From contig QHCD01000067.1 of assembly GCA_003244255.1 (NCBI GenBank), positions 1 to 64,000 of the forward strand: a DNA stretch of 64,000 nucleotides. The letters run 5' to 3'. A program made the translations under genes and the position numbers. Under the pieces are notes generated by a model that saw nothing but the letters and a program-made list of their open reading frames with translations, had not been told where the DNA came from and did no database searches. The DNA comes from Pseudonocardiales bacterium (GTDB taxonomy: Bacteria; Actinomycetota; Actinomycetes; Mycobacteriales; QHCD01). Numbering within the stretch: the first letter of the stretch is position 1; each line of letters opens with the position of its first letter. Below, piece after piece: positions 1 through 9,469 of the stretch.

Positions 1-71
1 CACCCAGCGGAGGGCTTGACACGGCCCGACTCCTTCAGGGATGGACCGGCGCTACGAACTGGGCGTAGGGC

Positions 72-929
72 CTAGGTCGGCGGCACGAACTTGCTCGCCG
101 CGAAGACGGCGCCTTGCGGGTCGGCCAGGACGGTCATGCGAACCCACGGCCCGTCCATGGGCGGGACGATCACACGACCGCCGAGCTCCTGGGCGCGCCC
201 GGCGGTCGCGTCGGCGTCGTCGACCCCGAAGGTGATGTCCCAATGGGGTGCGGCGTCGTTACCCGACACCGTCGGGGTCAACGTCGCCACCGTGTCCTCG
301 AAACGGTCCGGGGCGCCCATCTCGGCCATCCCGGCGCGGGTGCCAGGATTGATCTGCTCAAGGAAGTCGCCGTAGCCGGGCAGCCGCCAGTATCCGCCCG
401 CGATCGGATCCTCCGGGTCGAACGCGCTCAGCTCCCAGCCGAACACAGCCCCGTAGAACGCCTCCGCTCCCTCACGGTCGGGCGTGATCACACCACTGAA
501 GTTCCAAGCGCCTGGCTCGTTGACGAGCTGCGCGCCCTTGGTCTCGCCGGCCTGCCAAACCGCGAACACCGCGCCCGACGGGTCGGCGAAGATCCCCATA
601 CGGCCGGGTGGACCGACGTCGAAGGGCTCCCTGAGCGCCCGACCGCCGGCGTGATTAACCCTCTGCGCGGTGGCGTCCGCGTCGTCGACGGCCACGTAGG
701 TGAGCCAGGCAGACGGCCCCGGGATTCCCGCGAGCGCGGGGCCGATCGCGGCGACAGTCCGACCAGCGAGGCTGGCCACGAAGTACGGCTCGGACGAACG
801 CGGCGGCATGCGGTTCTCGAATTCCCAACCGAACAGCCCGCCGTAGAACGCAACCGCCGCCTTGGGGTCCGGCTGCCCGATGTCGATCCAGCACGGCACG
901 CCGGCCGGGTATTCGTCTCGCTCCTGCAT
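72..929 (-). CDS. Two-domain VOC (glyoxalase/bleomycin-resistance fold) protein
   Basis: A 285-residue protein made of two tandem VOC modules. Each opens with a WxDI/WNFSGV-type strand followed by a xAxxFYGxxFGWE helix (FYGGLFGWEF near residue 30, FYGAVFGWEL near 160) and closes with an ADPxGAVFA strand. This matches the actinobacterial 27-kDa antigen CFP30B-like VOC family, which has no settled substrate. The ATG at 929 was chosen over an upstream in-frame start because GGGAG lies just before it. No operon partner is evident; it may be a dioxygenase- or resistance-like metal protein, but the fold alone does not say which. Confidence 0.85.
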   Translation of the reverse strand: MQERDEYPAGVPCWIDIGQPDPKAAVAFYGGLFGWEFENRMPPRSSEPYFVASLAGRTVAAIGPALAGIPGPSAWLTYVAVDDADATAQRVNHAGGRALREPFDVGPPGRMGIFADPSGAVFAVWQAGETKGAQLVNEPGAWNFSGVITPDREGAEAFYGAVFGWELSAFDPEDPIAGGYWRLPGYGDFLEQINPGTRAGMAEMGAPDRFEDTVATLTPTVSGNDAAPHWDITFGVDDADATAGRAQELGGRVIVPPMDGPWVRMTVLADPQGAVFAASKFVPPT

Positions 930-994
930 GCAGCTCCCTTCGTCCGCTCCACAATTCACGATAGTAGGACAGGATCGCGTCCGCCCGGCCCAGC

Positions 995-1287
995 TCAGTG
1001 TCGACGACCCTTGGGCGCTTGTGGAACCGGCGGGCGGCGGTGTCGTTCGCCGACGTTGATCTCCAACAGCGTGCCGAGCGCGGTTGGATCGTCCACACCC
1101 AATTCAGATGCGTCTGCGCTTGCAGGTCGGGCACGAGCACGTCGACCCAGTCGCGGCACCAGCCGTCCTCGGCGGCGGAAAGATCGGCCCACTCAATCAC
1201 GGCGCGCGGCGGCAGCTCCCGCAGGATTGACAACATCGAATCAAACGCAGCATCACCACCCGCCGATTGCCCTTCGTAATTCGTCAT
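995..1287 (-). pseudogene. Small hypothetical gene, probably frameshifted
   Basis: The first about 60 codons from ATG 1287 read as an ordinary globular N-terminus (acidic and Trp-containing, with IEWADLS and WCRDWVDVLVPDLQ). Near 1090 the frame degrades into Arg/Ser-rich sequence, while the neighbouring frame becomes protein-like (DDPTALGTLLEINVGE) and stops at 995. The simplest reading is one frameshift near codon 60. If no shift is assumed, the ORF runs on to 655, inside the VOC gene. I do not recognise the family; a sequencing error is possible. Confidence 0.4.
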
Positions 1288-1420
1288 GAGGCATATCTAC
1301 CGTGAACCGCGACGACGACCAGGGGCATTCTCCCCTCGTAACGGCGCGGGTCGGTTGGTCAGCGGGGTTCACCACGCAGTGGCCGGGGCCGGCAGGGCAC
1401 GAGGGTCGCATCCACGGACA

Positions 1421-2383
1421 CTAGTTGGCGTCGAGGATGTCGATGGCAAACACCAGGGTGTCGGTTCCCTTGATCGGCCCCTGCCCGGACGCGCCGTAAC
1501 CATCGGCCGGTGGGACCACCAGCAGCACCCGATCGCCGACGTGCCTGCCGACCAGCCCCTTGTCCCAACCCGGGATCACCTGCTGCTTGCCGATCACGAA
1601 GTTCGTCGGCGACCTGGCCCACGAGGAGTCGAACACCTTGCCGGTGGTCCAGATGACGCCGGTGTACTCAACGGTGACGGTCTGCCCGGCAGCGACCTTC
1701 GCGCCCGTTCCGGTGACGAGCGGCTGCGCGATCAGCGTCTTCGGCGCGGGCCGCTTCGGTACCGTGATGCTCGGCTTCTTCCCGCTCGTCACCCTCGGCT
1801 GCCCGGCCACCGGCGCGACAGCCTTGCCGGCGGCGACCGGCAACGGTGTGTGCGCCTTGACGATCTGCAGCAGCAGCACCAGCGGGTCACCCGGTTGGAT
1901 CCCGATCTGGGAATCGCCGTGCGTCCCGAACCCGTCGTCGGATGTGGCGGCGACCAGCACGCGGGATCCGACATGCTGGCCGATGGCGCCCTTGCCGATC
2001 GCGGGCAGACCGGCGGCCGGATCGGCGAGGAACACCTCGGGCGCGTGCCCGAAGTCCGATAACGCCTGGGTGCCGTCGCGGCCGTCGACCAGCACGACGT
2101 TCAGGGTGACGTTCTGGCCCTTGGCGACCACCGGACCGGTGCCGGCAGTGATCACGCGGGTGCTGGTCTCGGCGACTGCGAACGGTGTGCTCGGCAACGT
2201 GACCTTCGGCGTCACGCCAGCGCTGACCGTGATGGCCGCAATCGAGTTGGCCGGAGCCGTCGTGCTCGCGGCGGGCGTCTTGGGTGGCGGCCGGCTCGCC
2301 GGCTTGCTGGATCCGCAGCCGGCGGCCAGGACGACGACGGCGCTGAACCCAACGGCGAGTGAGGTGGCGTGCGGTCGGGACAC
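1421..2383 (-). CDS. FKBP-type peptidyl-prolyl isomerase, lipoprotein
   Basis: A 320-residue secreted lipoprotein. A hydrophobic signal runs to a lipobox ending at Cys23 (VLAAGC), followed by a Pro/Ser/Thr/Ala-rich linker. The C-terminal FKBP domain (about 215-320) has VEYTGVIWTTGKVFDSSW, the VIPGWDKGL helix and a VVPPADGYG loop, all typical of active FKBPs. The middle region (about 65-190) looks like a second, diverged FKBP module, giving the tandem layout common next to pafA in actinomycetes. It starts at GTG 2383. The likely role is prolyl isomerisation of exported proteins outside the membrane. It lies 70 bp beyond pafA on the same strand. Confidence 0.9.
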   Translation of the reverse strand: MSRPHATSLAVGFSAVVVLAAGCGSSKPASRPPPKTPAASTTAPANSIAAITVSAGVTPKVTLPSTPFAVAETSTRVITAGTGPVVAKGQNVTLNVVLVDGRDGTQALSDFGHAPEVFLADPAAGLPAIGKGAIGQHVGSRVLVAATSDDGFGTHGDSQIGIQPGDPLVLLLQIVKAHTPLPVAAGKAVAPVAGQPRVTSGKKPSITVPKRPAPKTLIAQPLVTGTGAKVAAGQTVTVEYTGVIWTTGKVFDSSWARSPTNFVIGKQQVIPGWDKGLVGRHVGDRVLLVVPPADGYGASGQGPIKGTDTLVFAIDILDAN

Positions 2384-2453
2384 AGACAGGCTCGACCCTT
2401 CGGCGACGGCGATCGGTGGACGGTTCAGCCTAGACGGCGAACCTCCTGCCCGG

Positions 2454-3812
2454 TCACATGCCGGCGATGAGCTTCTCCACGCGCTCGTCCACCGACCGGA
2501 ACGGATCCTTGCACAGCACCGTGCGCTGCGCCTGGTCGTTGAGTTTCAGGTGCACCCAGTCGACCGTGAAGTCGCGTCGTCGTTCCTGCGCCTCTTTGAT
2601 GAACTCGCCGCGCAGCCGAGCCCGCGTCGTCTGCGGCGGCACGGTCTTCGCGGCGAAGATGTCGAGGTCGCGGGCCGCCCGTTCGATCAGCCGCTTGCGT
2701 TCCAGCAGGTAGTAGAGGCCGCGGTCGCGATGGATGTCGTGGTAGGCGAGGTCGAGCTGGGCCACCCGCGGCGAGGACAGCGGAAGGTCGAACTTGGCCC
2801 GGTAGCGTTCGATCAGGGCGAACTTGGTCGCCCAATCGATCTCGCGGTCGATCAGCGCCAGGTCGCCGGTTTCGACGGCGCGAAGGCAGCGGCCCCACAG
2901 GTCGATCACCCGCGCCGTGATCGGCTCGCTGTCGTGCCGGTCGGCGAAGTCGACGGCCTTCTCGTAGTACTCGCGCTGGATCTCCAGCGCGGTCAGCTCC
3001 CGCCCGTTGGCCAGCCGCACCCGCTTGCGACCGGTCATGTCGTGGGAGATCTCCCGGATCGCTCGGATCGGGTTCTCCAGCGACAGGTCGCGCATCACGA
3101 TGCCGCCCTCGACCATCCGAAGCACGACCTCGGTCGCGCCGACCTTGAGCAGCGTCGTCGGTTCGCTCATGTTGGAGTCACCGACGATCACGTGCAGCCG
3201 GCGGAACCGTTCGGCGTCCGCGTGCGGCTCGTCGCGGGTGTTGATGATCGGCCGTGAGCGGGTGGTCGCGCTGGAGACGCCTTCCCAGATGTGCTCGGCC
3301 CGCTGGCTGACGCAGTAGACCGGCCCGCGCGGTGTCTGCAGCACCTTCCCGGCGCCGCAGATCATCTGGCGCGTCACCAGGAACGGGATCAGGACGTCGG
3401 CGAGCCGGCCGAAGTCGCCGTGCCGGCTGACCAGGTAGTTCTCATGGCAGCCGTAGGAGTTGCCGGCCGAGTCGGTGTTGTTCTTGAACAGGTAGATCTC
3501 GCCGGTGATGCCTTCGTCGCGCAGCCGGTGTTCGGCGTCGACCAGAAGCCCTTCGAGGATCCGTTCACCAGCCTTGTCGTGCACGACCAGGTCGGTGATC
3601 CTGTCGCACTCCGGAGTGGCGTATTCGGGGTGCGACCCGACGTCGAGGTAGAGCCGGGCGCCGTTTCGCAGGAACACGTTGCTGCTGCGGCCCCACGACA
3701 CGACCCGGCGGAACAGGTAGCGGGCCACCTCGTCCGGAGACAGCCGCCGCTGCCCACGGAACGTGCACGTGACGCCGTATTCGTTCTCCAGGCCGAAGAT
3801 GCGGCGATCCAC
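2454..3812 (-). CDS. pafA: Pup-protein ligase PafA
   Basis: A 452-residue enzyme, the usual length for PafA. It uses ATP to form a phospho-intermediate on the C-terminal Glu of Pup and links it to substrate lysines. Visible marks are the metal-binding FGLENEYG at residues 6-13, the loop [16 protein letters not shown] with the presumed catalytic Asp57, the [19 protein letters not shown] segment and the C-terminal [14 protein letters not shown] domain. Dop-specific loop insertions are absent, which separates it from its paralogue at 7186-8694. Translation starts at GTG 3812. It is the last proteasome gene of the block, 65 bp after prcA. Confidence 0.97.
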   Translation of the reverse strand: MDRRIFGLENEYGVTCTFRGQRRLSPDEVARYLFRRVVSWGRSSNVFLRNGARLYLDVGSHPEYATPECDRITDLVVHDKAGERILEGLLVDAEHRLRDEGITGEIYLFKNNTDSAGNSYGCHENYLVSRHGDFGRLADVLIPFLVTRQMICGAGKVLQTPRGPVYCVSQRAEHIWEGVSSATTRSRPIINTRDEPHADAERFRRLHVIVGDSNMSEPTTLLKVGATEVVLRMVEGGIVMRDLSLENPIRAIREISHDMTGRKRVRLANGRELTALEIQREYYEKAVDFADRHDSEPITARVIDLWGRCLRAVETGDLALIDREIDWATKFALIERYRAKFDLPLSSPRVAQLDLAYHDIHRDRGLYYLLERKRLIERAARDLDIFAAKTVPPQTTRARLRGEFIKEAQERRRDFTVDWVHLKLNDQAQRTVLCKDPFRSVDERVEKLIAGM

Positions 3813-3877
3813 GGTTGCGAGCCTAGACGGCGAGCCGACCGAGGTCGGGAGCGCCGAACCGCCAGGGAGCAGCCCGG

Positions 3878-4717
3878 TCAGGGCGTCCCGCGATCTGGAC
3901 GTTCGCTGCTCTCGTCGCCAGAGGTCTGCTCGTCACCCGTGGCCGAGTCGTCGGTGGCCGCGCCGTCGATGTCCGCATCGCCCGCATCGTCGTCCGCGTC
4001 GGCGTCCGCATCGTGGTCAGGGCCCGACGGCTCGGCCAGCAGCTCGTTCAGCGCCGGGCCGATCAGCCGGTGGAAGGCGCGCGGGGTACGGTCCCGGTCG
4101 AGCGTCGCCACCTCGAGGTTCGCGGCACCCAGTTCACGGGGGGTGTCCCCGGCGGCCGAGAGTGCGCGTACCGCTGCCTGGGTAGCTTCGGCGAGTGACA
4201 TCGAGTCGTGGTAGGTGTCGCGTACCGTCGACTCGATGGTGTCGGCGTGGCCGCCCATCGCAACCAGCTGCGGCTCCTCGACGATCGATCCGTCGTAGGT
4301 GAGCCGATAGAGCTGGTCACCCGCCGGCGCATCGCCGACCTCCGCGACGCAGATCTCCACCTCGTATGGCTTCTGCTGCTCGGTGAAGATCGCCCCCAGC
4401 GTCTGCGCGAACGCGTTCGCAACGGCGCGGCCGGAGACGTCACGGCGGCTGTTGGAGTAACCCCGCAGGTCGGCGTACCGCACGCCGGCGACCCGCAGGT
4501 TCTCGTACTCGTTGTAGCGGCCGGCCGCGGCGAATCCGACCCGATCGTAGATCTCGCCGAGCTTGTGCAGCGTGTTGCTCGGGTTCTCCGCGACGAACAG
4601 GATGCCGCCGGGATACTTGAGGACCACGACGCCGCGGCCGCGGGCGACGTTCTTGCGCGCGTACTCCGACCGGTCGCGCATGATCTGCTCGGCCGATGCG
4701 TAGAACGGCATTGTCAT
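3878..4717 (-). CDS. prcA: Proteasome alpha subunit PrcA
   Basis: Alpha-ring subunit of the 20S proteasome: it gates the chamber and docks Mpa. It begins [20 protein letters not shown], the canonical gating N-terminus with YASAEQ. The ATG at 4717 is fixed by a strong AAAGGAG about 8 nt upstream. The core (about 30-225) has the antiparallel proteasome fold and no catalytic Thr, as expected. The last about 50 residues are unusually acidic and Asp-rich ([17 protein letters not shown]), longer and more charged than in most relatives. It is 43 bp downstream of prcB and probably co-transcribed with it. Confidence 0.96.
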   Translation of the reverse strand: MTMPFYASAEQIMRDRSEYARKNVARGRGVVVLKYPGGILFVAENPSNTLHKLGEIYDRVGFAAAGRYNEYENLRVAGVRYADLRGYSNSRRDVSGRAVANAFAQTLGAIFTEQQKPYEVEICVAEVGDAPAGDQLYRLTYDGSIVEEPQLVAMGGHADTIESTVRDTYHDSMSLAEATQAAVRALSAAGDTPRELGAANLEVATLDRDRTPRAFHRLIGPALNELLAEPSGPDHDADADADDDAGDADIDGAATDDSATGDEQTSGDESSERPDRGTP

Positions 4718-4760
4718 TGCGAGCGCTCCTTTGCGGCAGCTCGGACATCGGTGGGCAAGC

Positions 4761-5597
4761 TCAGCCGCCGGGGTTGTCTCGCCGTCCGGCGATAACCCGC
4801 TGGGCGACGACGGCGAGGTCGTCGTCGCGCACCATGACGGCACCGTCGGGGGTCACGACCACCATCGTCGGGTAGAGATCGCGGGTGATGTCCGGGCCGC
4901 CGGTAGCCGTGTCGTCGTCGGCGGCGTCGTAGAGCGCCTCCAGCGCGACCCGGATCGCGTCGTCGCGCTCCAGGCCGGCCCGCCATCGCTTCTTCAGCGC
5001 GTTGCGAGCGAAGATCGAGCCCGAACCGACGCCGTGGAACCAGCGCTCCTCGTAACTGCCGCCGGTCGGGTCGTAGGTGAAGATCCGGCCCGCGCGCGCC
5101 GCATCATCCACATCGAGATCGAGGCCGGCGAAGATCGGGACGACCACGAGTCCCTGCATCGCCGCGCCGAGGTTGCCGCGCACCATCGTGGAGAGCCGAT
5201 TCGCCTTGCCCTCCAGGGTGAGCGGCGTGCCCTCGATCTTCTCGTAGTGCTCCAGCTCGACCTGGAAGAGCTTCGTCATCTCGTGCGCAATGCCCGCCGT
5301 GCCGGCGATACCGATTGCGCTGTAGGAGTCGGCAACGGCGACCTTCTCGGCATCGCGCTGGGCGATCACGTTGCCTGCCGTTGCGCGGCGGTCGCCAGCC
5401 ATCAGCACACCGCGGTCGAACGTAAGGGCGATGATCGTGGTGCCGTGCGGCGCCAGTTCGCTGGCGATGCCCGGCGGCAGCGGCCGGCGACCTGGCAGCA
5501 GGTCGGGGGCCGCCGCACCCAGGAAGTCGATGAACGACGACGAGCCCGGCGTGGTGAAGTGGGCCGGCAGGCGGCCCGGCCCGCGATGGTCGGCCAC
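4761..5597 (-). CDS. prcB: Proteasome beta subunit PrcB (precursor)
   Basis: Catalytic beta subunit. The sequence [18 protein letters not shown] places self-cleavage after Gly52, exposing Thr53 as the N-terminal nucleophile. The 52-residue propeptide carries the usual [13 protein letters not shown] patch. Other proteasome marks are DRRATAGN, the GTAGIAHEM segment and [14 protein letters not shown]. The mature chain is about 226 residues, normal for the family. It starts at ATG 5597 and lies just upstream of prcA. The usual upstream neighbour pup is displaced by a convergent nuclease gene at 5758-6828. Confidence 0.96.
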   Translation of the reverse strand: MADHRGPGRLPAHFTTPGSSSFIDFLGAAAPDLLPGRRPLPPGIASELAPHGTTIIALTFDRGVLMAGDRRATAGNVIAQRDAEKVAVADSYSAIGIAGTAGIAHEMTKLFQVELEHYEKIEGTPLTLEGKANRLSTMVRGNLGAAMQGLVVVPIFAGLDLDVDDAARAGRIFTYDPTGGSYEERWFHGVGSGSIFARNALKKRWRAGLERDDAIRVALEALYDAADDDTATGGPDITRDLYPTMVVVTPDGAVMVRDDDLAVVAQRVIAGRRDNPGG

Positions 5598-5757
5598 GTA
5601 ACTCCTCGCTGCGACTCTGTGCGTCGACGACGACGTCGGTCATCTGACGTCGCCTGCCGACCCTATCTCGTCAGACGCGGCGGGCCGTCCGCGTGCAGCA
5701 CGCATTTGCGGTAACCACCGGCCGGTCTACGGTCGTGATTCATGCGACGAGCAGAGG

Positions 5758-6828
5758 ATGGCATCGACCGCGCCACCGTCGCCCGCGGCAGGCCCGATGA
5801 GCGTGAGCGCGAAGGACCCCGACGGTCCCCGCGGCGGGCCCGAGCTGCTGATCGCCCGCAACCCGGACCCGGATTCCCGGCTGCCGTACCTGCTGCGGAT
5901 CCCGCTGGGCGCCGGGCTGGTGTTCCGCACCTCGGGCATGTGGCCACGCACCAAGGCGCTGTACTGCTACCCGGTCGACGACGCCGAGTGGCCGGTCGCC
6001 CCGGACATTCTCCAACGGGTTGGGGTGCGCTCCTGCGCCCGCCGCGGGGGCGCGATCGACATCGTCTTAGATCGTGGACGGGAGAACCGCTCGCAGCTGG
6101 TCTTCACCACCGCCCGCGGCCGCGAAGCGGTGTTCTGGCAGTCAGCGCGCACCCGCAAACAGGCCCGTCCTAACGTCGCCTTGCCGACCGCCCGGGCGGC
6201 GGGCATCGCTGAGCTGGAGATCATCGTCGACTCGCACGAACGCTACGCATACCACTTCGCCGGGCAGCAGGTGCGCACCACGCAGCGGGCTCTGCCGTGC
6301 GGTGATTACGGCCTGAGCGTGGACAGTCGGCTGGTCGCTGTCGTGGAACGCAAGTCGCTGCCCGACCTGGTCTCCAGCCTGGTCAACGGCACGTTGCGCT
6401 ATGCCCTCGGCGAGCTGGCCGCGTTGCCCCGCGCCGCGGTCGTCGTCGAAGAACGCTACTCCCAGCTGTTCAAGCTCGACCGCATCCGTCCCGCACTCGT
6501 CGCCGACGGCCTGGCCGAGCTGCAGGTGCGCTGGCCGGGCGTGCCGATCGTATTCTGCGAGGCGCGCCAACTGGCCGAGGAGTGGACCTACCGATATCTC
6601 GCCGCCGCCCGGGCCTGGGCCGACGCCGAGAAACCCGCCGTCGACCGCATCGGCATGACACCCAGCGAACTCGGGACAGCGACCGCACCGGACGCCCCGG
6701 GCCCCAGCACCGGCGAGGTCCGCTCCTGGGCGCGTGCAGCCGGTCATCCGGTTTCCGACCGCGGCCGGCTCCGGCCGGAGATCTGGCAAGCCTGGCGCGA
6801 CGCACAGTCCCAGCAGGCGCCCCCGTAA
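5758..6828 (+). CDS. ERCC4-type (XPF-like) nuclease with C-terminal Lsr2-like DNA-binding domain
   Basis: A 356-residue two-domain protein. The central domain has the XPF/Mus81 signature: IIVDSHER near 165, GDYGLSVDSRLVAVVERKSL at about 182-200 (the GDx(n)ERKxxxD metal site with the following Asp), then YVVVEERYSQLF-like strands. An N-terminal about 150-residue region (GLVFRTSGMWPRTKALYCYP) is of unknown role. At about 319-350, EVRSWARAAGHPVSDRGRL matches the C-terminal DNA-binding module of Lsr2, a minor-groove AT-hook-like binder. A structure-selective nuclease targeted to xenogeneic or AT-rich DNA is plausible. The start is uncertain: ATG 5758 is poorly spaced from AGAGG and ATG 5797 is an alternative. 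It is antisense to the proteasome genes on both sides. Confidence 0.85.
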   Translation: MASTAPPSPAAGPMSVSAKDPDGPRGGPELLIARNPDPDSRLPYLLRIPLGAGLVFRTSGMWPRTKALYCYPVDDAEWPVAPDILQRVGVRSCARRGGAIDIVLDRGRENRSQLVFTTARGREAVFWQSARTRKQARPNVALPTARAAGIAELEIIVDSHERYAYHFAGQQVRTTQRALPCGDYGLSVDSRLVAVVERKSLPDLVSSLVNGTLRYALGELAALPRAAVVVEERYSQLFKLDRIRPALVADGLAELQVRWPGVPIVFCEARQLAEEWTYRYLAAARAWADAEKPAVDRIGMTPSELGTATAPDAPGPSTGEVRSWARAAGHPVSDRGRLRPEIWQAWRDAQSQQAPP

Positions 6829-6840
6829 GGACGCTGCGGT

Positions 6841-7053
6841 CTACTCGCCGCCCTTCTGGACATAGGCCCGGACGAACTCCTCCGCGTTCTCCTCGAGCAC
6901 CTCGTCGATCTCATCGAGCATCGCGTCGACGTCCTCGGTGAGCTTCTCCTGGCGCTCGGCAACCGACGAGGACGCCGCGGCGTCGTCGACCGCCTCATCG
7001 GCCCGGTTGTTCTGGCGCTGCGCCCGGTTCTGGCCGCTGTCGTGGGTAGGCAT
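6841..7053 (-). CDS. pup: Prokaryotic ubiquitin-like protein Pup
   Basis: A 70-residue disordered tag protein. The N-terminal half is Gln/Arg/Asn-rich. The C-terminal half, residues about 33-62 (VAERQEKLTEDVDAMLDEID), is the helix-forming Mpa-binding region. The protein ends YVQKGGE. The terminal Glu is encoded directly (GAG then TAG at 6841-6843), so deamidation of a terminal Gln by Dop is not needed before PafA uses it. A good GGGAGGAAGG ribosome site precedes ATG 7053. It lies 132 bp downstream of dop on the same strand. Confidence 0.97.
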   Translation of the reverse strand: MPTHDSGQNRAQRQNNRADEAVDDAAASSSVAERQEKLTEDVDAMLDEIDEVLEENAEEFVRAYVQKGGE

Positions 7054-7185
7054 GCCGCCTTCCTCCCTGGTTCGCGTCGCACCACTAAGCCTAACCCGGC
7101 GCGGTCCGCGATGCCGGTCATCGCGCGCGTGGCCGTTGCCGCGGCCGGTCGTGCTCGGCCTGGTCGACGTTGTTCGGCCTATGGG

Positions 7186-8694
7186 TCAACGCCGGCCGAG
7201 CGCCGCGACCAGGTCGGCCGCGCTCGCAGACCGGTCGAGCAGCGCGCCGACATGAGCCTTGGTGCCTTTCAGCGGGTCGAGGGTCGGCACCCGCGCCAAC
7301 GCCTCCTGGCCCACGTCGAAGATCACCGAGTCCCACGACGCCGCAGCAACCTGGGTGCCGTAGCGGCGGACGCACTCACCCCGGAAGAACGCGCGCGTGT
7401 CACTCGGCGGCGCGGCGACCGCCGCATCGATCTCGACGTCGTCGAGCAGCCGCGCCATCGACCCGCGGCCGATCAGGCGGTGGTAGAGCCCCTTCTCCGG
7501 CCGCACGTCGGAATACTGCAGGTCGACCAGCTGCAGCCGTGCGGCGTCCCAGCCCAGCTTGTCGCGCTCACGGAAACCCTCGAGCAGTCGCAGTTTCGCG
7601 ACCCAGTCAAGCTCGCCGGCGCACTGCATCGGGTCCTGTTCGAGCCGGACCAGCACCGATTCCCACCGTGCCAGCACGTCGCGGGTCTCATCGTCGGCGT
7701 CCGCGCCGTAGCGGTCCTCGACGAACTTGCGGGCCTGCTCGAGATACTCCATCTGCAACTGTACGGCGGTGATCCGCCGTCCGTCGGCCAGGCTGAGGCG
7801 ATGCTGCAGGGTGGGATCGTGGGAGACGTCGTGCATCGCAGTCACCGGCGTGTCAACGCGCAGGTCGACCGTGAGGAACTTGTCCTCGATCATCGAGAGG
7901 ACCAGTGCGGTGGTGCCCATCTTCAGATAGGTCGCGATCTCCGACAGGTTCGCATCGCCGATGATGACGTGCAGCCGGCGATAGGTCTCGGGGTCCGCGT
8001 GCGGCTCATCGCGGGTGTTGATGATGGGCCGCTTCAGCGTGGTCTCCAGCCCGACCTCGACCTCGAAGAAGTCGGCCCGCTGGGAGATTTGGAACCCGCT
8101 GCCCATGCCGTCCTGGCCGGTGCCGACCCGGCCCTGTCCGCACATCACCTGGCGCGAGACGAAGAACGGCGTCAGGTGCCGGACGATGTCGGCGAACGGC
8201 GTCGAGCGGCGCATCAGGAAGTTCTCGTGGCTGCCGTAGGACGCACCCTTGTTGTCGGTGTTGTTCTTGTACAGGTGGATCCGCGCAGCGTTCGGGATGA
8301 GCGCCGCCCTACGCGCGGCCTCGGCCATGATCCGCTCGCCGGCCTTGTCCCACAGCACGGCATCGCGCGGACCGGTGACCTCCGGAGTGGAGTACTCGGG
8401 GTGTGCGTGGTCGACGTAGAGTCGCGCGCCGTTGGTGAGGATCACGTTGGCCAAACCGGCGTCGTCCTCGGACTCCGGCGGGTGCGGACCGACCATCGCG
8501 GACAGGTCGAACCCGCGCGCATCGCGCAGCGGTGACTCCTCTTCGAAGTCCCACCGCGGCCGCCCGGCGCGGGTATCGGCGCGGCCGTAGGCGTTGACGA
8601 TCTGCGATGACAGCAGCATCGCATTGGCGGTCGGCTGCCCGGGCACGGCGATGCCGTACTCCACCTCGGTGCCCATGATCCGCCGCACGCTCAC
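7186..8694 (-). CDS. dop: Depupylase / Pup deamidase Dop
   Basis: A 502-residue PafA paralogue that hydrolyses the isopeptide bond between Pup and its targets. It shows GTEVEYG (8-14), the Dop-specific insertion loop at about 45-80 ([14 protein letters not shown]), Asp95 in [15 protein letters not shown] and the conserved [13 protein letters not shown] core. The loop and the greater length distinguish it from PafA. It starts at GTG 8694. Because Pup here already ends in Glu, the amidase activity is probably dispensable and depupylation is the main job. It is first in the dop-pup-(gap)-prcB-prcA-pafA series. Confidence 0.96.
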   Translation of the reverse strand: MSVRRIMGTEVEYGIAVPGQPTANAMLLSSQIVNAYGRADTRAGRPRWDFEEESPLRDARGFDLSAMVGPHPPESEDDAGLANVILTNGARLYVDHAHPEYSTPEVTGPRDAVLWDKAGERIMAEAARRAALIPNAARIHLYKNNTDNKGASYGSHENFLMRRSTPFADIVRHLTPFFVSRQVMCGQGRVGTGQDGMGSGFQISQRADFFEVEVGLETTLKRPIINTRDEPHADPETYRRLHVIIGDANLSEIATYLKMGTTALVLSMIEDKFLTVDLRVDTPVTAMHDVSHDPTLQHRLSLADGRRITAVQLQMEYLEQARKFVEDRYGADADDETRDVLARWESVLVRLEQDPMQCAGELDWVAKLRLLEGFRERDKLGWDAARLQLVDLQYSDVRPEKGLYHRLIGRGSMARLLDDVEIDAAVAAPPSDTRAFFRGECVRRYGTQVAAASWDSVIFDVGQEALARVPTLDPLKGTKAHVGALLDRSASAADLVAALGRR

Positions 8695-8727
8695 CCGACG
8701 AGCGTATGCGACGCCGCCCCGCCGAGG

Positions 8728-9387
8728 TCAGCGCGGCGCCGCGAGCAACGATTCCAGCCAGCCGGCGACGACCCGCGCCAGTTGCGGCAGCACCGGCTCG
8801 GCCCGGCTGCCGACGGCCAGCCCATGGTTCGCTCCCGGCATCCGGTGTACCCGGATCGACGCCGGCAGCCCGACGGCGGCGAGCTCGTCGGGGGTGCCCA
8901 TCGTGTCCCGGTCCCCCTGCAGGACGAGGACCGGAACCTCCATCGCGAGCAGCTCGTCCGCGCGACTGCGGTCTGGACGACCGGGCGGGTGCAGCGGAAA
9001 GGCAAGCGCCAGCACGCCACAGGCGGCAAGCCCGGATGCGCCACGGCACGCTACCCGGGCACCGCTGGATCGACCACCTACGACGACGGGGAGCCGCGAC
9101 CAGGACCGCCGTGACCGCAGGGCGCGGACGACGTCGGCGAAGGCGGCGTCGAGCGACACCGCAGGCGCCGGCGCCCGGCGGCCGGCGAGCCGGTAGGGCT
9201 GGGTCACCCGCGCGACAGCGATCCGGCTCCCGACGGCGGCGTCGCGCGCGGCGATGAGATCAGCCGCGTCGATGCCACCGCCCGCGCCGTGTCCGAGCAC
9301 CAGCAGCGCGCGTGGGCGCGGTGGCGCATCCACGGTTACGTGGGCCGTGCCCACCGATGTCTCGATCGCCTCGGCGCGTCTGGGCAC
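8728..9387 (-). CDS. Alpha/beta hydrolase, KAN11/dienelactone-hydrolase-like
   Basis: A 219-residue cytosolic hydrolase-fold protein. LLVLGHGAGGGID supplies the oxyanion loop, VVVGGRSSGARVA is the nucleophile elbow with Ser, PVLVLQGDRDTMG carries the Asp and MPGANHGLAV the His. The small size without a lid fits the YkgA/KAN11 group, whose substrates are unknown. It starts at GTG 9387. It lies 33 bp upstream of dop on the same strand, so it may be co-transcribed, although no functional tie to pupylation is known. Confidence 0.8.
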   Translation of the reverse strand: MPRRAEAIETSVGTAHVTVDAPPRPRALLVLGHGAGGGIDAADLIAARDAAVGSRIAVARVTQPYRLAGRRAPAPAVSLDAAFADVVRALRSRRSWSRLPVVVGGRSSGARVACRGASGLAACGVLALAFPLHPPGRPDRSRADELLAMEVPVLVLQGDRDTMGTPDELAAVGLPASIRVHRMPGANHGLAVGSRAEPVLPQLARVVAGWLESLLAAPR

Positions 9388-9469
9388 CGGCAGATTCTCT
9401 CAGCCGGACGTGGGAACGTTTCGCCGCCGCCGCGCCCCTTCCACACATGCACACCCGAGAGGAGCAACC

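Noticed and set aside
1560-3257. Long plus-strand ORF of 565 codons
   Set aside because: Antisense to the FKBP and pafA genes; Arg/Val/Ala-rich with no motif, typical of GC-rich mirror frames.
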